Part shown: piece after piece, positions 13,754 through 27,856 of the stretch | How positions within the stretch are numbered: position 1 is the stretch's first letter | Layout of the letters: each line of letters opens with the position of its first letter | Origin: Stercorarius parasiticus | Taxonomy: Eukaryota > Chordata > Aves > Charadriiformes > Stercorariidae | Direction of reading: 5' to 3' | DNA: 64,000 nucleotides | NCBI GenBank assembly: GCA_013396915.1 | Contig: VWZL01002049.1 | Location: 248,001 to 312,000, forward strand | Translations under genes and position numbers: made by a program | The notes under the pieces: model-generated | What the model was told of the DNA's origin: nothing | Seen by the model: only the letters and a program-made list of their open reading frames with translations | Databases searched by the model: none

Positions 13754-16318
13754 AAAATGGGAAGATGTGGATTACTCTTGTCACTAGTGCTAAACAATCA
13801 CTTTTTTCTGTTATCTCACTTGTCTCCTAGACAACCTACCCCTTACAGCCAGCATCATCTTGTGGATGATCATCTTAAGCATGGTTGTTGGACTGCTTCA
13901 GGTATTTTTACTTTTGCTTTATGTATTCCCAGGGAAAAGACAGGAAGAATCAATCTGAGCACAGGTTGGCAAATGCCAAATCAAGTTTATTTTTTTTGTT
14001 TTCAATAGCATCACAATTAGGTTGTATTTTTAACACATCCACAAAAATGCATCCATTTTGTCTTTTCTTAGTTGTTCATGCGAACAGTGGGTCTCTCTTT
14101 CATTGGGATGACATTTTTTGTTGTGAACTCTGAGAGGCTTCAGTGAATAGTTAAAAAAATAAAAAGTCAACTCCAAGCCCCTCCATGTAATTTTCTTTAA
14201 AATGTCTTAAAATGCAAATTAAGCAGGTGTTTTACTAGTTAATTTCAGTTGTCAACTTCAGCAGTGTAAGAGAATTTTGGGAGGTTTTTGGTGATTGAAA
14301 AGGGTGAACTCTCGCTGCTTTCCAATCACAGTTTCTTTAGAACTTTTTAGGTGAAACTGTGCTGGCAATGAGCTGTTAGCACAAGAATGATACAAGGTGC
14401 TGGGTTCAGCAGCTCCCTATGACTCATCACTTCCCAGAGCTGAGAAGTCGGGAATGCAATAGCAAATAACTTGCCTCCCTCGGCTGCGTGACTGATTAAA
14501 ATCTGTATCACTAATCAACGTAGAATATAGTTAATGACTGTTTAATTAATTTACTGTAATTTTTGATGAAGCTCACTGCAATTACTTTTCCACATGCTGC
14601 TACATGATAGTAATGATTTTCAACAGAAAGAAGGCAGCCTGTGTAGCGTGTGTCAGCTCTCAGAGCAGCATCATTTTAATGACAGCAAGGAATTGCTCTA
14701 ATATGAAATTCAGCTCAGAGATACGATTAACTAGTTAATACACACAATCCCTGTAACTGTGAAGGCTCCTTTGTGCACAACCTACTCAACTATGTACTAG
14801 AGCACCAGTCCTTCAGAAAGAAAAATTGTAGCCGGGCTTTGTGATTTGAGCCCAGCAGTCTTTGCTCCGCCAGGTGAATGCATGAACCGCTGCACAAACA
14901 CCTTTGCATCGCTGCTTTTAACACTGGCTGTAAATGGTTGTGTCTCCACAATCACTCCACCTCTGCGATTCCTTGGAGCCTAAGTAAAGGTTACCAATAG
15001 ATACAAACTCCAGGAAACAAATTACCCTATTGGGAAGTAAAGTGAGGTAGCTTATTTATTTCACACACAACCACTTTTTACAGTTAATTTTTACCCTTCT
15101 GTATTTTATGATGGGTGCCCAGTTTCCACCACTTATTCCTTTGACCCTGCTCTGTGAAGGCTACACAGTTGTGCTGATTAAACAAATTTCTATGACGTTT
15201 AAAGCAATGTGTCTCACTTGTTCTGTTTTGGGATCACGTTATCACCTGACATGGGACTAACATTAGCAGCATTTCTAATTGTGTTCCAGTGACATTTGTC
15301 ACATTCCTGCTATTTGATGTCTTAAACCGGTTTTATCTCTTTAGCATTTACAATTTCCAAGAAACTTTTTACAGTGGATTTCAAAGTCTTTTCAGAGGCA
15401 TATTTTTTTTCTGCAGGGAATAGGTTTTCTTCACAATTATGGTTGTAGATATCTGTGTATATGTATTTATGACAGTATTGATCATGTAACTTCTCCAAAA
15501 CCTTTTAAGTTCTTGAAAATTGTTTGCTGATTGACATCAGCATTCTTTTATGACTTAATGATAACGTATCTCAAATTTCAACGCTTTTTGATCTACTTTG
15601 CTTTTGAGACTTAAACAGCCGTATATCTGGTATCTTCCTCACAATGAACAAACTGACTGTGTCTAATTTCTGGCCTTTTCTTGAACTGTGCAGTGAAACA
15701 TCATTATAAAACCAAGGTCATACAAACATGTTTTATCACTTCCCTGATGAAATGCCTAATTGCTTGCTGCGGTTGTCTTCATCATGATCTAATCAGGGAA
15801 CAGTGACAATAAAAGTAATGATGTGGTAGATCCTTGACCTCAGCTCTCACTGCAAATAATTGCCTGACATTGTTACCATTTATGGTCATGCATTCAGCAT
15901 TATCACATAAGCTTTTGATGATTTCATTACTCGCTGGTATTCCATAGTATGCCATTATTTCATGTAGAAATTTTAGCATACTCTAAAAGATCTTCTGCAA
16001 CCCCATAAAAGGATTATTTATTGTACATGGCTTTTTGTTTAATAATAACTCTGAGAATAATAAATTGGTCTGCACACGATCTTCCTCTCTACTACCTGCT
16101 TGTACCTCCTTTGAGTTAGGGACTTAGATCTGTTTCTTGAGATCCAAAATATACGTTGGAAGTTGATTTTCCAAGACACTGAAAGCAATGGGATTTTACT
16201 TCAGAGACTCCTACTTTTTTCTTCTTATTCATTCTCACTTCTGTTAAAAGCACTGAGTGTACATAGATAGTTGTTTTGGAGGTCTTTTTAGTAGTTTTCT
16301 GGGGCATAGTCTACTTAA

Positions 16319-16340
16319 GATGGACAGTATTCTGTCCATC
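16319..16340. other. Perfect 9-bp hairpin next to a T/C tract
   Basis: GATGGACAG (16319-16327) and CTGTCCATC (16332-16340) pair perfectly around TATT. A poly-T/CT tract runs from about 16341 to 16370. In vertebrate DNA this is not evidence of a terminator. Confidence 0.7.
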
Positions 16341-19300
16341 ATTTTCTTTCTTTTTTTTTTCTTTTTTTTGAAAAGTGCTTTCTTTCAGTTCAGAACTCTG
16401 AGTTACGCTAAATCTCCTACATAGAAATCCTGTTGCAACTTTGCATAAACACAGGAAAGCTTGCCTGTTTACATCATTAACTTCAGCTCCTTAACACCTG
16501 CCCTTTTATTTCTTCTACCACTTGCAATATATTCTCCCTGGCATTTGTTTGCCCATCTGCCTTATTTAGTCTCTGAAAAACTAAAAGCAATCAGTTGAAT
16601 TTTATCAACGTAATAAAAGTTTTGGTCCCTGCCAGTTAAAGCTTTAAACCAGCCGAGATTGCATAATTCAATACAAGGCACGTGAGCTACTCACTGCTTC
16701 ATACCTTTGCCTTTGCTAGTCTAGATCCAGCTACTCTTAAAAGCATGTCAGAGACAACTAGGTTGATTTTTCAGTTACATTTGTATTTACAAATCTAAAT
16801 CAGGAGCGATTGTGAGCTCCTGACTTAGCTTTGTAAACGCAAGCGTGAAAGTGAAATCAGCCAGCCTGGCCGCCTTTGATGGCCACCATATTGAGAGAAA
16901 TGGCCAGACTGCATGAGTGTATGTGGGTATGAAGCTCAGCTGTTGCGCTCAGCCGTACTTGCAAAGCGGCTGGGGCTATTTTAAAGTTTCTCTGTGATGC
17001 TTCAGAATCTAAGTGAGGAGCTTTGGAATGACCTCGCTATTTTAATTTTCAGTGCATATATAAAACGTGTAAAACATGCTATTACAATTACTGTTGAGCA
17101 CCTGGCACCTTAGAGGATGTAAGGGGTAGGAGCTTTGTAACTACTAAAGTAACTACAGAGTCTTTTAAAATTAAGTGGTTTCTGTTGTGACACAGAAGAT
17201 GGAATTGGTTGGTAAAATCTGGGATGTCAAACTCATTCCTGTGTGTGATGCTACGATGTTGTGACACTATGCAGTGCAACTGTGGGCTAAATTGGAGTCT
17301 TCTGATTTCACACAAATTTTACGCTATCTGCCACTTCAGTAGTGTTATTCCAGATTCGTTGTAATGTAGATGAGGTAACGATCTTGCTGCAAAAAATTCT
17401 ACTCAAAATATATGAGAAAGTTTAAATATGGAAGATGTTCAGAACTGGCTTCCAGTATTTTTACTAGCTTTCATTTCTCAGCATGCAAAGTTCATTTAGC
17501 AATAGTCTTCGGACAACCTTTTAACTACTCACCTTTGCTCTAATTTCTATTTTCTGACAATTCATTACCACATTTAATCTAAGTTAAATCAGTTCAACTG
17601 TACAGTCCATTTAAAAGAAAGACTTTCTGATGAATGTGACAGTCCCAGTTTGATGGGAAGGCTGAGAAACAGCCAAAATAGGGAATATCAATCAGCCCAT
17701 ATCCAATGAATCTGCAGCTAACAAGAATGTAGGGAAATAAATGTTGGAGTATGGGGTCTATAATTTACAGAGCAAAAGGAAAAGGAGAATAAGGCATGAA
17801 AAGAACAATATGTATTACGTATGTATCAACAAAAGATGCAGTGTCTATGAATATACAAAGATCGCCTATATTCAGATTGAGGTGGACAGAAACCTTGCGT
17901 ATTGGCTTAACTTCACATGCTAATTGTGACTTTCTAAATACAAGGAAGAAAGCAAGCAAGCACTTGGTAACTTATGTATCTTGAATTATTTAAATGCAAA
18001 TGATAAACATCAAAACTAAATCTTCCCATTTATTTGCATGATTATAGTACTGAGGCAAGTAAACAAGACTCGGAGGATTGCAGATTTTGAGGTGTTTGGT
18101 TCCAAGCCCACTGCCTGTTTGTGCTGTTGGTCTTCTGGCCTGACATCAAATAGGAGGCCAGGCAGGAGAAGGAACATGAAAAACAAAACAGGTTTCAGTA
18201 TCTGGCTCTTCTAGGACCAGAAAGTGATTTCCTTAGCTGTGCTTTTGTTTTTAAGCAATTTCTATTTTTACAGTTATGCAGGTCCTAGCAAATAGACAAG
18301 AATGTTTAGAAGAAAACATATGCAACAATATCTGTTATTCTAACCCAATATATTTTAAAAGGAATGGAGGACACATATAATGGTAGATGTTGCCCGACAC
18401 ACCTAACGTCTGTTACCAGACAGATTCTCCAGATGATGTTAATACCCAGACAGTTCTTTAATGAAAGCACCATACGAGTATTCAATTTTATTTCTTTCCA
18501 TCTTTTTAAAAAAAATATTGGCGCCCTGGTTTTCCATAGTTAGTCTGAGTATAATTCTAAAATCTAGGTAGGGGCTGTAAATAAAAACCATGCTTCTCCC
18601 TATGATGCAAAACTTTGCATCTTTAAAACCGTATCATTGTATTCCTGTTTAATGTAGCTATTTTGCAAACATAAAATTGAGGTCTTTTTTATTTTCAAAA
18701 CACTTTACTTCGAATGGAAGGAGGCAGATTTTGTTCACTTTGTTACCATAAATGTCTCGTATCAAGAGCAGCCTCTGCACAAAACCCTCCCGCCACCCCA
18801 GCGCCTATTGTTTCTGGTGGACTCTGGCCACGTTCCCACTGCACAGCTGACCCGCGTCAGTGCCAATGTCCCAATGTAGGTGACACAGGCAAGACTGCAT
18901 GTGCAGCTCTTAGAAATTATTGAAGCAGAGGACCTACTGACTGTGGATATTTTGCTCCAGTCACAGTCTGTATCCTGTTTCAAAACTTGGTATCAATTTG
19001 GTATTTCGCGTAGCCCTTTTAGCCACCAGGAAAGTATTTATTCCCTGTGTTTTTTGCACGGTGGACGTGCTCAGTTACCTGCTGGCTTCTAAACTTTGCC
19101 AATATTTTTATAGGCCTTTTTCTCTCTTTGTTTATAAGTGCTTTGGTAGTCATTTGAAGAGGTGTCAAGTAGCAGGTGAAAAGCAGCAGGCTAAGAACTA
19201 TTCCATTTGTTGTCTGAAAGACAATGTGGCCCAGAGGAATTCACAGCAAAAGCAGATTGCAACATCTAATAAGGGGAAGTAAAATAGACTTGCCTTTTGT

Positions 19301-20359
19301 CTAACCCATTCCAACAGCATAAAGGAAATAAGCACAGGCTTACCCTGCTGAGCTGATACTTTTCCCGATTCTGGACAACCAGCAGGTTTCCGAAACCGTG
19401 AGTCATGTAGCATAACATATATGATCACATACAGAGCAGACATTGCCTCTGTGTGCTGTTGTGCAGAAAGGCAGGGAATGGAGAGGCAAAAGTTAGACTT
19501 CAAGACAGTATTCCCTGTGATTTGCATCCTTGATGGAGGTGGGGAGGAGTTTAACATCACCACAGCAACGCAGAGAGGTCACGTTCATCTGTTGCCCTCT
19601 CACACCTAGAGCACAGCACAGCCACGGAGAACCTGGAGAAACTCTGCCAGGCTGCCCCGGCCCACATTTCCCCTTACGTGATCTTCCTTGCTAGTCTGAC
19701 CTTTTTTAGTCATTATTAATTGACAATATTCCCGTGATTGTGAGAACAAGTTTTTTCAGTAGTCAGGATTTTGATTCCTCAACTTACAATACTTCCTTTT
19801 ATCGCCTCCCTGCCTTGTACTTTGTTGAGCAGTGGTTACCATTTGCCTGCTGCTTGTTGCTGTTTGATCTCCAGCCGTTAAAAGCTTGCCCAGGCTAACC
19901 AGACTGCAGATTTCTACATGGGCCAGTGGGCATGGAAGGGTCCAGCTCATGCACCTCAGCCATGACCGGGAAGAACCACTGTGAAGCAAGCCACAACCGT
20001 GTAAGTTCCTTCACTTGCAGTCTGTGACGGTGTTTGGGTTGCGGAAGGTACATCCACCAGGACCTTCAGACCACACAGGCCTTTGGACAGCCCTCAAATG
20101 GTTTCCATACTAAAGAAGAAATCAACATTAGTTGGGCCACAAAATCCATACACTACATCAAGAAGCAACATTATTCTAAATCAGGCTCGATGTTTCTGAG
20201 ATTAATGATTATCCTTCCTGTCCTTGCACAACGCTGCAAGCCCTCTGCAGAGCAGCCAACAGCATGTATAATGGATTCCAGACTTCTTTAGTTATAATAA
20301 TATTATGGCTATACATGGTCCTCTTTGTCTCAAGTAAATAATAAAGTGATCTGCTATGA

Positions 20360-20379
20360 CAAAATGTTTAAACATTTTG
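20360..20379. other. Perfect 20-bp palindrome
   Basis: CAAAATGTTT is followed directly by its reverse complement AAACATTTTG. No known binding site is claimed. Confidence 0.8.
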
Positions 20380-21994
20380 GGGATGGTTCTACCCACTATA
20401 TACTATGACTTGCTTGATTTTTCTCTCTGACATATCTGTTTCAGTCATTGGTTTCATTGCCAATTCACAGCATTTAAACTAGAACAAGAAAATAAATGAT
20501 AAAATAAAAAGAACTTACGTATTTTTTTTTGATCCGGGAAGATCCCAAACTGCCTTACAAACTATAGGTTAATCCTGACATCTTTCTTTGGATAGTTTCT
20601 TACACTGTCAGTCCTCTGCAATAAGGATACCGAAAGTCTTTGGTGCTGCTGAGATTCTTGATATGAAAGAATCACTTTCCTATTATCATCATGTAGTGTC
20701 TTCTTAGAATGGGCATGGTTTTTAACTGTATTAGGATAAATGTAGTACAGGAAGCTAACAACTTCAACAACATCTGTCATCATGAAAACTTGCAAACTGT
20801 TTTGGAAAACGCTTTTAACAGTATTGAAGTTTTTATGCCCTGGAATACGTGTGTATCTCACAGGATTAAAAAATCCATTTTGTATTTTTGAAAAGCTCAG
20901 CTGTAAACAGGAACTGTTCTTACGGCATGATACCACCAATACATATATACACAAGCGTGTTTGTGAGGTGCTAAAGAAAAATGCTTATTTCCTCTACAGA
21001 GGGAAAAGCTGGGATAAGTTTAGGACACGTTAAAAAAACCAACACAAACCAAAAAGTTGATTTTATAAACGAGAAAACTGCTGTTACCAACGCACCTAAA
21101 AGGTTGGTGCCATCATAGACTATGCAATTTTAAAACCAGTGATGGAAATGATAAATCCAGTAACTCCATTGTGCTTCTTCACTGATAGTACAATTACATT
21201 TTGAGAAGATAGTACTGAGGTCATTCATCAAATATAAACTGCATCAGCATCAGACTCTGAAACTAAGCTTAATTTCTATACGGCAAAATTACCATATTTT
21301 CATGAATATAACCTGCAGATTATCTAATGGAGACATAAACAGCAAGGCAACCTCCTTTTACTCCCCACTGTCTTAGCAATTGCTGTAGTACACAAGTCTT
21401 GTCATTTTCTGAGGGAGCTGGTTACCCAAAAACCTCTTTCACATGCTAAAGACCTTGCCTGTGACCACCAGTGCATACTACCTTTTTCTTGGTATTTTTT
21501 ACATAGCCAATTCAGACTGAGTCATCTATGCACTTAGTTAAGGGGTTGTGAATTTCAAAAGTCGCAGGTTATAAGTTTGTAAATATGGCATAACTTGTAG
21601 TGTTTTACATGATGAAATACAAGGGATAAATGTGGTTTCACTAAGGAAACATCTACTTATTTTTTCCACTGAGCAATGAAAGGATTAGGAAAAAAAGAAA
21701 CAATTTTATGGGAACTGAAGGAAGCACAGACAGACGGTTATCTGGGGAAGGGGTTAGGGCTACTGGAGTGACTTATCAATGCTCATCTCCTGCAAACACA
21801 GGAAAAGGAGCATATGGGATATGCTCACCTGATCCTAACATACATTCCCCGCTTAACGCTTCAAAAAAAGCAAAGAAATAGAACAACAGAAGTCAATAAC
21901 GGAAAGTGACCAAGAATCCTTCAAGAATTACTGAATAGTTTCCTTAAATTTGTAATGGTATGGCAGAACTACCATGTGGTATAACCAGGCTAAT

Positions 21995-22062
21995 ATTTTT
22001 ATGCATATATACATATATATCCATGCAGTCATTACATTTTTATATATACACACACACGCACA
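21995..22062. repeat. TA/CA-rich microsatellite region
   Basis: ATATATACATATATATCC is followed 20 bp later by TTTTTATATATACACACACA and GCACATG. It is an imperfect alternating purine-pyrimidine tract. Confidence 0.7.
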
Positions 22063-22410
22063 TGTATTCAGCTACAATATAATTATTATACTACAAATGT
22101 TGGTCTTAAACTGTATGGCAATTCTGACCGAAGCCTGTGAAATCAATGTGCAAAAAAGCTGAAGGCATTAGAAGAAGAAAAAAGGAGAGGAAGAAGAAAT
22201 GAAAAGAAGAGCGCTTAAAACTAAGCACAAGCAAGCCTCTATCTTAAGTAACTCCCTTAGACTCTTCTGTTTGGACAAGACCTGCTAGAACGGTCCTTAA
22301 TTCTGATCTGCACTGGATACAACCAGTACCAGCTACTAAGCCAAATGACCTCTTCTTTCACTGATCCTTGCCCTTGGGTCAAACTATCACTACCTCTTCT
22401 ATTACGAAAA

Positions 22411-22450
22411 CCTATTTGTTCTAGATTTCAACCCTATTTGCTCTAGATTT
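22411..22450. repeat. Short direct repeat, 18 nt twice
   Basis: CCTATTTGTTCTAGATTT (22411-22428) recurs with one change at 22433-22450 after a 4-nt spacer. Confidence 0.8.
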
Positions 22451-22958
22451 ACACTTAAAATTAAAGTGCAACTTATGAAATAACAGGACTACTGCTATCA
22501 CCGTCCCATCTGCAACACAGTGCTACCCAAAGACTTCAGACCAAGATGAACGTTGTGGCTTCACATGCTCTACAGCTTCAGGATCTGCTGTCAGGAACTT
22601 TTTCACCCTGCTCATTCTTAGATCACTTTATTTTGCCAGAACTCATCACTCAGCCCTCTGGAATGCTTCTAAAATATGCTGGTGACTCTGTAGCCTCTCT
22701 GCCCCCTTCCAAATCTCCATGCTCTCTTGCCAAGAAAAAGGTCCCCGCCTTCCTTGACACCTTATTCAGAGCATCGTTTTATTCAGTTCTCTTCCTTTGT
22801 TTCTGGGTTGCTTTTTTTTTGGTAAAAACAGTCCCAAATCGTTCAACATCATTTTGACCCATGGCTGTCAGTATCTAGTTTCTTCTAATTATATCGCATG
22901 TTCTGCCTGCTCCTGAAGTATCCTAAAGTTTCCCATTTGGTCTGTTTTGTTTGTTTGG

Positions 22959-22996
22959 GTTTTTTTTTTTGGGGGGGTGGGGGGGTGGGGGGTGTG
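22959..22996 (+). repeat. Poly-T then G-rich tract with quadruplex potential
   Basis: A T run is followed by G7-T-G7-T-G6-TGTG (22971-22996). Runs this long separated by single T give canonical G-quadruplex potential on the plus strand, which is the non-template strand opposite the SHISAL1 sense strand. It lies about 550 bp downstream of the transmembrane exon, in the downstream intron. Homopolymer lengths here may be unreliable in the assembly. Confidence 0.8.
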
Positions 22997-23536
22997 TTTT
23001 CTTTTTGTAGCATTTAAGTTTACAGTAGCCTACTTGTGTCACTCTGCCAAATGAGATCAAGCTATGTTTTTTTGGCTCTGCATATAAAAAACCTAACCTG
23101 GTTTTTATGTTGTTTCTGCGTCTCATGCCACAAATAGTGTGGATTTGTGACATCTCGCATTGAAGCTATTTCAGTGTTGCTATTTATACGATCTTTTAAA
23201 ACCAGACCAACAGATACATACATATACATAGCAACTAGTCTTTGACACGGGATGAAAATTAATTTCATAATGGTTGATGTAGAATGAAGATTTGCAGTTT
23301 ATTTGTACCACTGAGTAACGTAACTATTTAGCACTGAAAAACGGCAGCACCTATTTCTTTGAGAACAGTATTAAAAGACGACTTAAGATATTCCAGAGCA
23401 AGAAATCACTCTGTAAGACAGCTCATGGTATAAAGAATTATGTGCTAGAAATGATGCCGTTCAGCCTGAATTCGCAGGCACTTTCAAACACAGGTGAGAA
23501 CAACAGAGTCAAAAAATACATCACAATATGGCTTAA

Positions 23537-23907
<371 letters not shown>

Positions 23908-26900
23908 TCATATATCAACAGTCGTTATTGTGTTAGTTTATCAAGGTTGATTCATTAATTATATAAATATAATATATAGATGGATGAAACAAAAATTTTG
24001 TTCTAAAGCATGTGTCATTAAAAATTATTTATTATATCAATCTAAATACTGCTATACGCATGACATGAGAGGTTTTTAAAAACTAAGGCCCCCGTCTTAC
24101 AAACATTTTTACTTCTCCCTCTTATCTGTATATTTTTAAGAGCACACAAATTTGGTGTACAATTAGCTTCAATGCTTTCAGTGAGACCACTGATAAGTAC
24201 AGGGTTGAGGGGTCCTATGTCTTATTCTGCAAATTCTCACTTCCAGAGAGTCACCCTACTGAAAGTGACAGGGCATTTATGAGAGCGAGGGTTAACCATA
24301 TGAAAATATGCTGTAATAATTGAGACTGAGGGGTGTCTATACTATTGAAAACATTCACTGCTGACAAGCATTATAAACTACTTGTCTTAAAAGGCGTTTA
24401 ATGTGCTTGGATTTGCTCTGAATTAAATAATTAATTATTGCTGGATACAGAAGATACTAGTAGAAGTATAGGCTTTCAAAAGCAACTGCTAAAGATCCCT
24501 TACTTTGCTGGTAGTAAATTTAGGAAGGAAGAATATTGACAAGATCATATTATACAATGCATTCCACAGGAAGGAAAATATGTAATACATTTATATGTGT
24601 ATGTCAGTGTAGTTATAGTGTGTAGGTAAAGGCCATGAAAATTATCATCTGCTGACATGGTGCATGGAGCTGTAAAGCTATGACAGGTGATTAAGATATT
24701 AAAAGAAAGGGAGGGGAAAAAAGTAGGAAAAGGTATAACAGGTCAAGAATTCGGAGATCAAGAAGGGGAAGAAGTGCTAAAGCTCTGCTGGAGATGCAAT
24801 ATTATTAAAAGAAAAATCACTGTCAGGTGCAAATGCAGTTTGGATTGGAAACTGGGAGTGGGGAGGATGAAGTCAGAACAGAGAAGGAAAGAAATGGGCA
24901 AGAATGAGATCGTTAGGGACACAGCGAAGACGACTAATCTAGACCCAAGAGCTAAGGTGACAGTATGCGTACCAGAGACTGCAAAAATAAGAGCAGGCAG
25001 GAGGGATGTTAGTAAAAAATGACATTAGGAAGACAGTCTTGGAGAAAAACGTTACCGAAGTAATAGGTGGGCAACCCCCATCTACGTGAACCTGAACTTA
25101 CATGAATAAAATTGAACACACACTCAACCATGCCCTGTTTCACAGACATCCAGAGCAATTTTGAGGGAATTGTATTTTATCAGAACATTGATCAAAACAG
25201 AAGTGCTATGAGAAAAAAAATGCTGAGCAGACATATTACAAAAGCAAGCCAGAAAGATATTTTGACAGTTTAAAAGCACGTCCCAAACCTTCTTGGATCT
25301 AGAACATTTCAAGTCTCTGCTTTGAACTTTCACTTCCATTTGAACTTTTCTATGACTCTTTCATTTTGTACTTTCAAAAAATCAGGATTTGAAACAAGAA
25401 GTCAGATAAGAAATCAGAATTTTAATTTCTATGTTGCTGCCTGTCAGCACTTAAGGTGACTGATTCTCCTCTCCAGGGAATGAGTTTTCCACTACAGAGA
25501 TATAACATGCCTAGATTAAATGAGGTTCCATAGCAAATAACTGTAAGTAACAAGAGGAAGGTCAGAGCTGTTAATGAGTCCCTTTCTGTGTAAGTTTAGA
25601 ATTATGCAAGCCTATGATTTTCAAAAATTTTTCAGTAAATTTCCAGGAGTATTGGAAGTAGACAAAATATAGAGCTTCTGAAAACCCTTAACTCAACAGT
25701 CTTTGCCTCTACTAAAGACTTAAGACATGCATGTCTAACTTCACACAACAGTAGGCAGACCTTTGTAATGCATTTACATCTTCGCAGTCTGGGCACTTGA
25801 AAGTATAACTGGATCTGGGTAATCCAGGCTTCTGAGTGGTGCTACTCTTGACCTTCAGTGGATTTATTCCTATTGGGGTAAACTTCTATCTTCTGCTAAT
25901 CTAAGGGAAGTGAAGCCTGGAGAAGTCAGGATGAAATCCACTGTAACAAATCCCGTTCTTCTGCATCACTAACGCCAATAGGATCCATTTTACGAACAGG
26001 TGAGCCATAGCTGATCCATAGTAAGAATGAAAATACTAGAAAACATGTTATTTTTGTTTTGGCAACAATGTGAGAGGCAGGAACATTCCCTATAGTTAAC
26101 TTAAAGGAATTTGTTTGTATTTTAGGTATTTAGTTTCACTCATCAAAATTTTGGTTAGGGAAAATTAGAGCTATTTTGAGTGCTCCAATTTAAAGCAACA
26201 ATTTATTAATCATGCCATATGTGAGTCATCCATCTGCTCCTTCTAAATAACATCTGTTTCTCACAAGTACAAAAATGAAAGACTGCTTTATTTTAATTAA
26301 CAGACAGTGGGACAACAGCACTATCAAAAGGGCCTTGTGAAAAATCACCAGCGAAATTAATAAGTTGTATGTTTTGTACACACAGGGAAATTCCATACTT
26401 CGATGTTTTCTGTTTGTCAAACTATTAAGATGGTAGAAAACATTAACTTTGCTGATGGCTACTAATTATAGTAAAAATTAAAACTTCTCTCTTCTCTACA
26501 AATTAAGAAGATGCTTAATTAGAAAATAAACAATCTTACACTGAATAACAGTAAGACCAGAGACACAGAGAAGAACTGGGAATCAAAAAGCTCCTAGGAC
26601 TTGCTCTCATTTTATTGAACTGAATGATTTCACTGTAAAATTTTAATCTTGCAATTGGATTTTCCTGTACTTTTATGCGGAAGTTTAACTTCAATTAAAA
26701 ATAAAGTGTGAACAGATTCCGAATTCACTGAGATTCAAATTATAGGGGTTTGTTCCTTCACAGGGACAATCAAGTACAGCAAGTTGTTTTGGTGTGGTTG
26801 TATCTCCTCTTCCCTTCCCCAGCTGGAAAGCTTGCCCTGCCCTGCTAGTGCTCCTGCTCCTCCCAATCCATCATTTTGGAGGTTTCTGTTTAGGTTCAAC

Positions 26901-27812
26901 ACAAGGTTTAGCAACATAACACTAAAATCACTTCTAAAGCCATGTTGTCCAGTCCTCTGCTGCTGCTGGCACACCAATCCAAAAGCTGAATCTGGAGTAA
27001 AAGCTGCAAGACAATTTCCTTTTAGCTTCTCCCTGAAACAGGGTAACTCATGGACCTATCAGAAAAGCCTAGTAGCTCATTATTTTAAGATACTTTGTCT
27101 TCTATAGAAATATCATGTATATATGGTATAACCTTGATACAGAGCCCACTGTGTAAACGGAAAGATTTGCTCTGCCTTCAGGGAGCCTTCAGTTGGGCTC
27201 TCTGAGAACAATAAATACTTTTACCATCCATCTCGTCCTACTCCATCTACAGAATCCTGCTTAGATTTCTCTAACATCCCTATACACAAATGAAAAGACA
27301 GGTTCTTTTATGATTTTTCTTACCCATGTGATTCCTTCCATCTGATTCATTAACTTTTTGAGATTTATGACAAGCAGGTTAGGACCGGGCTGTATTTTTT
27401 TTAAGAAGAGTTTGATGCTTTTTATGTGCAGCACATGAACCGAAAATAATTCATTTGGGAATTCAGGATTAAAAACCCAACAAATCAAAACAATTGTGAG
27501 CAGAATTCTACAGCTGCAGAGTTTAAATGTGGGCAGACGGCCACGGAAACTGTTTCTTTCCCTATTCTCCTTAAACAGGGCTATTACTTGCAGTAGTAAA
27601 GTATTGCCCCAAGGAAATGCAAGCTTACATCCTAGCAAATGCCTTCGTACTTCTAACACTGAGGAAATCTGTGCAGTTTTTGCATGTACACTTTAAAGGC
27701 CTTTGCCCAATACAGTGTTTTCCTGTAGAATCTATTACTGTAGTACCTAAGAGGTCTTCCTAGCTAAATTACATCTTTTTGCAACAGTTGGTAGTGGAAT
27801 TGATTCTTGGGG

Positions 27813-27856
27813 TTTTTTTTCCTTTCTCTTTTTTCTTTTTTTTTTTTTTTCTTTCT
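27813..27856. repeat. Poly-T/CT tract
   Basis: A long run of T interrupted by C (GGTTTTTTTTCCTTTCTC, then T-rich to CTTTCTTG), inside a SHISAL1 intron. Read in gene orientation it is poly-A/G rather than a polypyrimidine tract. Confidence 0.8.

Larger units (their letters stand above)
13754..22957. other. Non-coding AT-rich sequence, no gene recognised
   Basis: No transposable element or exon is identified. Features noted separately are a 9-bp hairpin beside a pyrimidine tract (16319-16370), a 20-bp palindrome (20360-20379), a TA/CA-rich stretch (21995-22062) and an 18-nt direct repeat (22411-22450). A stretch around 14500-15000 has many homeodomain-like TAAT/ATTA words and looks less degenerate than its surroundings, but that impression is weak. 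Confidence 0.55.

Noticed and set aside
16319..16370. Hairpin followed by T run as a bacterial-type terminator
   Set aside because: The window is vertebrate nuclear DNA; intrinsic terminators do not apply.
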